Shown here one piece after another: positions 58,030-64,000 of a stretch of 64,000 bases of DNA; positions within the stretch are counted from its first letter, which is position 1, and each line of letters opens with the position of its first letter. The notes beneath the pieces are model-generated. The model saw only the letters and a program-made list of their open reading frames with translations, was not told the DNA's origin and did not search any database. The position numbers were made by a program, and so were the translations under genes. The stretch is from Emergomyces orientalis. Taxonomy: Eukaryota; Ascomycota; Eurotiomycetes; Onygenales; Ajellomycetaceae. The DNA lies in NCBI GenBank assembly GCA_002110485.1, contig MOWL01000024.1, positions 620,001 through 684,000 of the forward strand. The letters are read 5' to 3'.

Positions 58030-60166
58030 GTAGTTTCAAGGAGTAACTTGGGAGCATTTCTGAGATGCGTGGCCGCAGCCACTGCTGTGCTTTAAAAAGA
58101 CAACTACTGATGTGGTAATTTTGGTAGCTGCTCACAGCTATTATATATTTCAATTTGCCTTGTCTTGTTTTCTTTAGTTATGTGGCCTTTATTTTGTTTA
58201 TCAGCTCTATTGATTTGCTCTCCTAATATTGAATGGCTTTTTTAATTATGTTTCGAAAGTTTGTTTGATGTAGATGGTGATTCTAGGAGCAATTGGAACA
58301 GATGTAGTGCACTGCACCTTTCTTGTGGACCACCACAAATAATTTACATGAGGCATAGTTTGGTAACTACTGTTTCCAATAATGATTAATATGGATATGA
58401 AAAACTAGAAATATTACTTACGATATTCAAATCAATGCTTAAATCAACATTATGATCCGTCATTGGATCTCTCAAATGTTTCCAATCTGCTGGCGCTTTG
58501 AAAAGACAACAGAAGCTATTATATAAGACAAGAGAGATTAAATAGTGTAGTTATATTAATTATAAGAAATTTTTAGGTGAATTAATTTTCAATTGTATAC
58601 AGACTTAACAGAAGAGCAATATTAGCACGCAGAATAGACAGGAATAGTGACAATATAAAAAACAGGATTATACAATTTAGATTTAAAGATTTAAAGATAC
58701 CTAGGTAATCTTTATGCGTCAGGCCGTTCTGCTCGCTCTTAAACTGCCGCTGTATATACTCATCTTCAAACTGCCATGAGAATATAACACTTCCGATATT
58801 TTTATATATTAATAGTTGAAAATAGAGCTACTAAATTAAGCTTCTGTGGTGGTTCTGAACAAAAGGAGTGATGGTCTGTATAAATTCCCGCTTCTGGGCT
58901 GGAAAATCAATTATTCCAAGTCTTAAATTGAGCTCTGAGATGTTTTCCATTATTATCAGACTGAAACGGACAGGTACATGTCATAGTCGCTGAGTGCATC
59001 CATCCATATTTGAAGGCGAAGAGGAAGAAGAATTACTCTGCACTAAAGGCCAGCCACTCCATCAGGCCGGCCCTTACCAAGGGGGAGGATCAGTGGCAAA
59101 ATCGCATGAAATACAACACTCTCACCGAGTCAGATTAAAATAGATGTCGGCTCAGGGGCGAAAAAGTCATTTGGGCTGTTTCCTGCATCTAAGTCCATAG
59201 ATAGGGGCCCCCAGGAATGAGCAAAAGCCACAACTCGCCACAGGCTCTCTCGTGGGCAAAGCTGAACCTTTATACATGCAGATCTGACCGTGAATCTAAT
59301 AAAATTTTATCATGATATCTTTTGCGAACCCGCCCATTCTACATCATTTTTGGAAAAAAGTGAATTGAAAAAAAAAAAAAAAAAACAAGAAAAAGGGAAG
59401 GAAGCAAAAAAATATAATTTAAAAAAATGGAACTGTGCTAGAAAATATATAAGAAGCCAGAAAAGGAAAGGGGAAAAGTACATACACGCGGTGGGGCTGT
59501 AGGCGGTTGAAACTCTTATGCAGAAATAATAGATTTTAAAACATGAAAAAAAGACATAGCAAAAAGGGTTATGGCATCCAATACCACAAATAGTACAATA
59601 GGGCGGGCGGGGTAGTAATACGCACATCAGCCCTGATTTTTTAGCAAAAACCGGACGGAAAGTGTGAAAGAAGCACAGTCCAACACAACGCAGCATGCTT
59701 CCCGCATAAGTATCCGGCAGCTTTAAATGATGGAAGGGCCGGGGGAGGATAAAAAACTGGCAAACAGGTACGTGAGAGACAGGAAAGCCTTCTTTTTGCC
59801 CCTATGGTTGAGAGCGGTTTACTGTCGAGCACGCAAAGTCGTAGGCGTTGTTGTCGTACTCTCAGGCACTTCATCTGTGGTTTTTTATACAAAGTGTCAG
59901 ACGCAAGGATGAGTTCCATACCAGGCAGCTAGTGAGTGAGTGAGTGAGTGAGTGAGTGCGCGTGGGCGTATGGTATTCATTAAAATAGCCACGGGGGGAG
60001 AAAAGTCTCAGCATGAACACACACACATACACACCCCCTCATTCTTTTTTTGGGGTGGGTGGGCGGTAGATATGGTGATGTATGTATGGAACTTTCAACA
60101 ACCAAGGTGGGGAGATAACGAAAAGAAGAAAAAGAACAGAGCTCGGACACCATGCGTCTTTTTGAT
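58026..60166. other. intergenic region (2.1 kb)
   Basis: No gene recognised; AT-rich. It holds tacctaggta at 58698-58707, an A-rich stretch near 59368-59430 and an (agtg)n microsatellite. Confidence 0.5.
59931..59958 (+). repeat. (agtg)n microsatellite
   Basis: Seven consecutive tetranucleotide units, about 210 bp from the 3' end of LSC2. Confidence 0.9.
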
Positions 60167-61992
60167 TTAAATACCAAGGGAGAATTCTACGCCCACGTCG
60201 ATATCACGGGCCATTTTGACGACCTTGGAGAACTGGACGGATTTTTCAGCAGCGTTTTGCAGATCTTCCATGGAAAAGATTTTCAAGCCGGATTCGTTGA
60301 TCTATGGGCATTGGTTAGCTTGTTTTCCACATGTGCTGTTTTTTTCTCTTTAAAGACGCAAGGATGGCAGTTAACTTGGACAGACATACCAGCTGGTGTG
60401 CTTGAGCCATGTTGGTTCCTTGCAAACGTGCGACGATCGGCGTGCGAAGATTCATTTCGTTGACGACATTGATCAAACCTTGGGCGATGGCATCGCATCT
60501 GACAATACCACCGAAAATGTTGACGAAGATAGCAGCGACCTTGGGGTCACTGGTGATAAGCTCGAAAGCGGATCTAATAGCTTGCGGAGTAGCGCCGCCA
60601 CCAACATCGAGGAAGTTGGCGGGGCTGCCACCGTTGAGCTTGATGATGTCCATGGTTGCCATCGCAAGGCCAGCTCCGTTGACTTGGGGGGCCGTTAGCA
60701 ACCAATTCCTAGGCTAGGGACTAAAAAATGGTAGACTTACCCAAGCAGCCAATATCTCCGTCCAATTTAATGAAGTTCAATCCAGATCTAGAATACATTT
60801 CTGGTCAGCGAGTAACTTTTCAAAGCGGAATTTGAGACAACGCACTCAGCAGCCTTGACCTCATCAGGGTCTTCTTGGGTGGTATCTCTCCACGAAAAAA
60901 TCTCCTTTTGTCTGAATTCGGCATTATCATCAAAGCCAAGTTTAGCATCCATGGCAAGAACTTCATGCTCGGTAGTCTCACACAAAGGGTTAATCTCGAT
61001 TTGAGTTGCATCCTTCTCCATGAAGACTTTGTAAAGCTTTTGGATGGTGTTTTTGGCTTCTTCCACGCATTGTTCTGAGAACCCTAGGTCTTTGGCAATA
61101 TTCCTTGCCATCTCATCCGTGACACCGACATTGATATCGACACTGGTCGTGGTAATGGCCTCGGGGGTTTCCTTGGCGACAGTCTCGATATCCACACCAC
61201 CTTGTGATGAAGAAACGATGACGGGTGCCTGTGTCTGCCTGTCCATCAGGATAGCGAGGTAGAATTCTCGTCGAGCAAACTTGCGCTCGCAGATATATAC
61301 AGCATTGCAGAGACGACCTTGGGCGCCAGTTTGTTTGGTGACGAGCTTGTGGCCGATCATCTGACCAGCAAACATCTTGGCCTCAGTCGGCCTACATTTC
61401 GAGCTCAGTATAGGTTCTAATTCTACTTGAGGGAGTGAACAAGAAAATAACTTACGAGTATATAACGCGCACACCACCCTTAAGGCCATTATCAAATGTG
61501 CCTTTTCCTCGGCCACCGGCGAGAACTTGGGCCTTGATCACCAAATCTTCCGCACCTATAAACCATTTAGAGATATAGTCCCGACAATCCAATAAGCAAT
61601 AGAACATACCAATCTGCTTGGCGACAGCCTCTGCCTCTTCTGCAGTTCGGGCAACTTCGCCCTTTGGAACGCCAACCCCATACTGTACCCACCCTGCGTA
61701 AGTATCATATCCACTGCTTCCATTCCGACCAGGTCCGGGGAAATACGTACTGTTTTCAGGAGGTTTGCGGAGAGATATTCATGGATAGAGAGGTTTCTTC
61801 GTTGCTGCTGGGCAAGGCAGTTTCGGATTGGCGTCCCCTGTAGACGGGTTTGGATAGAATTAGCATCGACTGGGACATAATTTTTCTTTAATGGGCGCCA
61901 TTACGTGGTAAACAGAGGACGGAGACTTGACGACTTACTGCAGCGGCTCTGAAAGTCGCAGCGATTGGCTTGCTACGGGCGAGCTTGAACAT
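60167..61992 (-). CDS. LSC2: succinyl-CoA ligase beta subunit, mitochondrial
   Basis: Eight minus-strand exons: 61992-61939, 61837-61751, 61682-61610, 61555-61456, 61391-60846, 60787-60741, 60682-60390 and 60301-60167. They join in phase to 444 residues, the usual length. The N-terminus (MFKLARSKPIAATFRAA) is a mitochondrial targeting sequence, and the mature part begins near RRNLSIHEYLS. The ATP-grasp region has YGVGVPKGEVA and KAQVLAGGRGKGTFDNGLKGG. Later marks are QIEINPLCET, FIKLDGDIGCLVNGAGLAMATMD and NIFGGIVRCDAIA. The enzyme makes succinate and a nucleoside triphosphate from succinyl-CoA in the citric acid cycle, paired with an alpha subunit. Nucleotide preference cannot be read by eye. 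Confidence 0.95.
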
Positions 61993-62370
61993 TGTGGTAA
62001 TTCAGCTCGACGAGCAACACAAAAGGGAATGATATAAATAAAGAACAAGAGTAAGAGGGGTGGAATGGTTTGAAAGAAGAAGAAGAATAGGAGGGGGGAG
62101 AGTTGTTGCAGGTGAGTTGAGGTAAATAAAAGTTGGGGGTGAGGCTTCTTTGGGGTCGTACTGTACTGTATTTCGAAGTTTCGGATGTGGTTTTGCAGTC
62201 ACATTGAAAGAGCTTGAAACCGCGCTGATACCACACTATGTATTTTACTTTCGCCGCAAAAATACACAGCCGCCTGAAGCAGTTTCCTGATTTTAACAGC
62301 ACACACAACTTCTATAGAGAAACATCCGAATATAATATATACTGCTATCCTCTGTATCTATTTCAGGACC
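61993..62370. promoter_or_regulatory. divergent promoter region of LSC2 and the DUF3245-like gene
   Basis: 378 bp separate the two start codons, which face away from each other. No specific element is claimed. Confidence 0.5.
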
Positions 62371-63139
62371 ATGTCTGCCTCCAGATCCGAAGCAGATATA
62401 GTCTTCAACAGAGCCAATGTAGCCCTAGCACGCAGCCAGCGCCTCATCGCATCATGGTTACCACCCAAAACTGCAGAAGAGATCGCCAACACAAAAACAG
62501 AGGAGGAATTACAACGGGAAGAGGATGAAATATTTACCCCAGTTCCGGAGAAGTGTGTTTTTATTTATTCTTGTCCCCCTTCATTTGCCTTGCGTTTTTT
62601 CCTATATTTGCCGTACTAATTCTATCTTTCCCCTTCCCAACAGACTAGGACTCGGCGCACCCCTTCCACAAAGCCAGGCAGATGGTAGCTTCAATCGCAC
62701 GGAGCTCAGCTCCAACGAGAAACTACGAAAACAGCTTCTGGGCAATAATTACAAGAAATCTACTTCTAGAATGCCGGTGAACAGTTCCCGGGGACCCCTG
62801 GCGGAGAAGAAGCAACAATTCCACCACCAGTCAGCCAAATCACAACTAGAAAGCGACGACGACGAGGATGAAGGGCGGTCTTCCTTGGGTAGAAACAAAA
62901 GGAAGAGGACAAAGGGGAAGGCGACTGAGACTGAGAAGGATGCAACGACAGCTGCCGCTACTGCTACAACAACAACAACAACAACAACAACGGACGGCGA
63001 CATCAATGTTGAAGACAACGAATCAGCCGAATCAGCCGATGATAGGCAGCGCAGTACTCAGAGAAAGAAACCCGTCAGCTACCTCGACGAGTTATTATCG
63101 GAAAGATTAAAGAAGAAAAAGAAAAGAAAGAAGCAGTAG
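62371..63139 (+). CDS. DUF3245-like protein, probably nucleolar
   Basis: Exons 62371-62552 and 62644-63139 give 225 residues. The start region has FNRANVALARSQRLIASWLPP, followed after the intron by KLGLGAPLP and SSNEKLRKQLLG. The rest is low complexity: an acidic stretch (ESDDDEDEG), basic KRKRTKGK, a run of Thr coded by aca repeats (about 62969-62991), and a C-terminal LDELLSERLKKKKKRKK. From memory this layout fits the fungal DUF3245 family; the Lys-rich end suggests a nuclear or nucleolar location. Function is not established from sequence. Confidence 0.75.
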
Positions 63140-64000
63140 TCCAAGCTCCAAAAAATAATTGAAAAGTTGAATAAAGTGGTATTTGCCATTACGTTTCTTT
63201 CCTCTGACCTTACATTGGAAAAACTGGATCCTGACCCTCGACCCATGAATTTCCATTCCACGTTGCGAAGAGACCGAAAATCGACCCCAAGTTGGAACCG
63301 TCTTCAAACAGTTATTTCGGAAGCGTTGAGCTACGCTATTCCTTGATATACTGTGCACGGGGGATTAACCAGTTCATTTTGCGCTTCATATTTTAAGAAC
63401 CGGATTGATCCACATTATCATCCTGCTTTCTCGGCACATCGAGGATAGCGGATGAGATACCTACTGTACCCCTGACTCTGGTTTTCGGAAGAATAAAATA
63501 TGAAAAAAGGGGATATAGAGAATTTTCCACCAAGAGAGCCGAAAAAGTCCACGATTCCCCAGTACAAGAAGAGAGAAAGATTCTAGCAAACTCTCACACT
63601 CATGTTTCCTCTCTCTAGCTCTCGTTCGCGCGCAGTGATGTGAAAAAAGGTCTTGTTGTCCATGGAAGGCACTATTGAAAAGTGGGGGTCGGAGGATGAA
63701 GGGCCAAAAAAAAAAAAAGGAAAAAAAAAAGGGTGAACACCCAAACCACGCCACTTAGAGATAATGAATGAGCACCTCAACCGGCCAGGGTTATGTCCAT
63801 CATTATCTTCTATCCTTATATGTACCTCTCCTACCCAAGTCCGGTAGAAGAGCGTAAACAGAGACATGAAACGAACATCGTTTAGTTTGACCTGCTGTTC
63901 TCAATGGTCGTGTAAGAATATCAACATACAAGCTCACTCGCTATTATGTGTGCACGTGTGCATTTTGAAAGATTTAAGATCGGATTCTGTTCTGATATGT
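63140..64000. other. right-end intergenic region
   Basis: No gene recognised. A runs near 63705-63730 and a short A/G-rich tract. A gene starting beyond the window cannot be excluded. Confidence 0.4.

Noticed and set aside
62749..63018. Minus-strand Val/Ala-rich frame that resembles a membrane protein
   Set aside because: It is the complement of the aca repeat and Ser/Asp-rich coding region of the DUF3245-like gene.

Overview
The window is nuclear DNA of a filamentous ascomycete (Pezizomycotina). Genes are dense, short GT-AG introns (mostly 48-120 bp) are common, intergenic DNA is AT-rich with C/T-rich leaders, and the genes include YIP1, SAM50, UBC6, LSC2 and a holocytochrome c heme lyase. 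The overall style suggests Eurotiomycetes, perhaps Onygenales, but that is an inference from gene style only. Most exon models here were built by hand by joining reading frames across GT-AG introns with matching phase. I recognised no tRNA, rRNA or CRISPR.

Left part (0-16.7 kb): an FAD phenol-type monooxygenase (+), an F-box protein with a Cys-rich tail (+), an RBR-type ubiquitin ligase (-), a UFD1-domain protein (+), YIP1 (-) and SAM50 (-). Together with UBC6 at 22.1 kb, four ubiquitin-system genes lie within 20 kb.

16.8-21.7 kb: a Ty1/copia retrotransposon with identical 102-bp LTRs and a 5-bp target duplication. It is inserted in the short intergenic region between SAM50 and UBC6, about 90 bp upstream of the SAM50 start. 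Its pol frame is broken between integrase and reverse transcriptase. A solo LTR of the same family lies at 46.8 kb with its own target duplication.

22-45 kb: UBC6, a 4.2-kb gene-poor stretch, a fungal transcription-factor-like gene with a Gln/His-rich start, holocytochrome c heme lyase, a membrane-linked alpha/beta hydrolase, a decayed DEAH-box helicase pseudogene, an ADCK2/Cqd1-like UbiB kinase-fold protein, a TDT-family dicarboxylate transporter and a small beta carbonic anhydrase.

45-60 kb is the most accessory-looking part. It holds the solo LTR, a 1708-residue protein joining an HSP90-type (sacsin/NO VEIN-like) ATPase module to a C-terminal DUF3883 PD-(D/E)XK-like domain, an Ayr1-like short-chain reductase with an 8-nt microexon, a second literal PD...ECK nuclease-like gene fragment, and a small basic hypothetical protein. 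Palindromes built on TACCTAGGTA recur in this stretch. The right end returns to housekeeping genes: LSC2 (succinyl-CoA ligase beta) and a divergent DUF3245-like nucleolar-type protein.

Several genes act in mitochondria (SAM50, heme lyase, Cqd1-like, LSC2), but there is no evidence of an operon-like unit. The strongest candidate for poorly described biology is the NO VEIN-like ATPase/nuclease-fold protein with its accessory neighbourhood.
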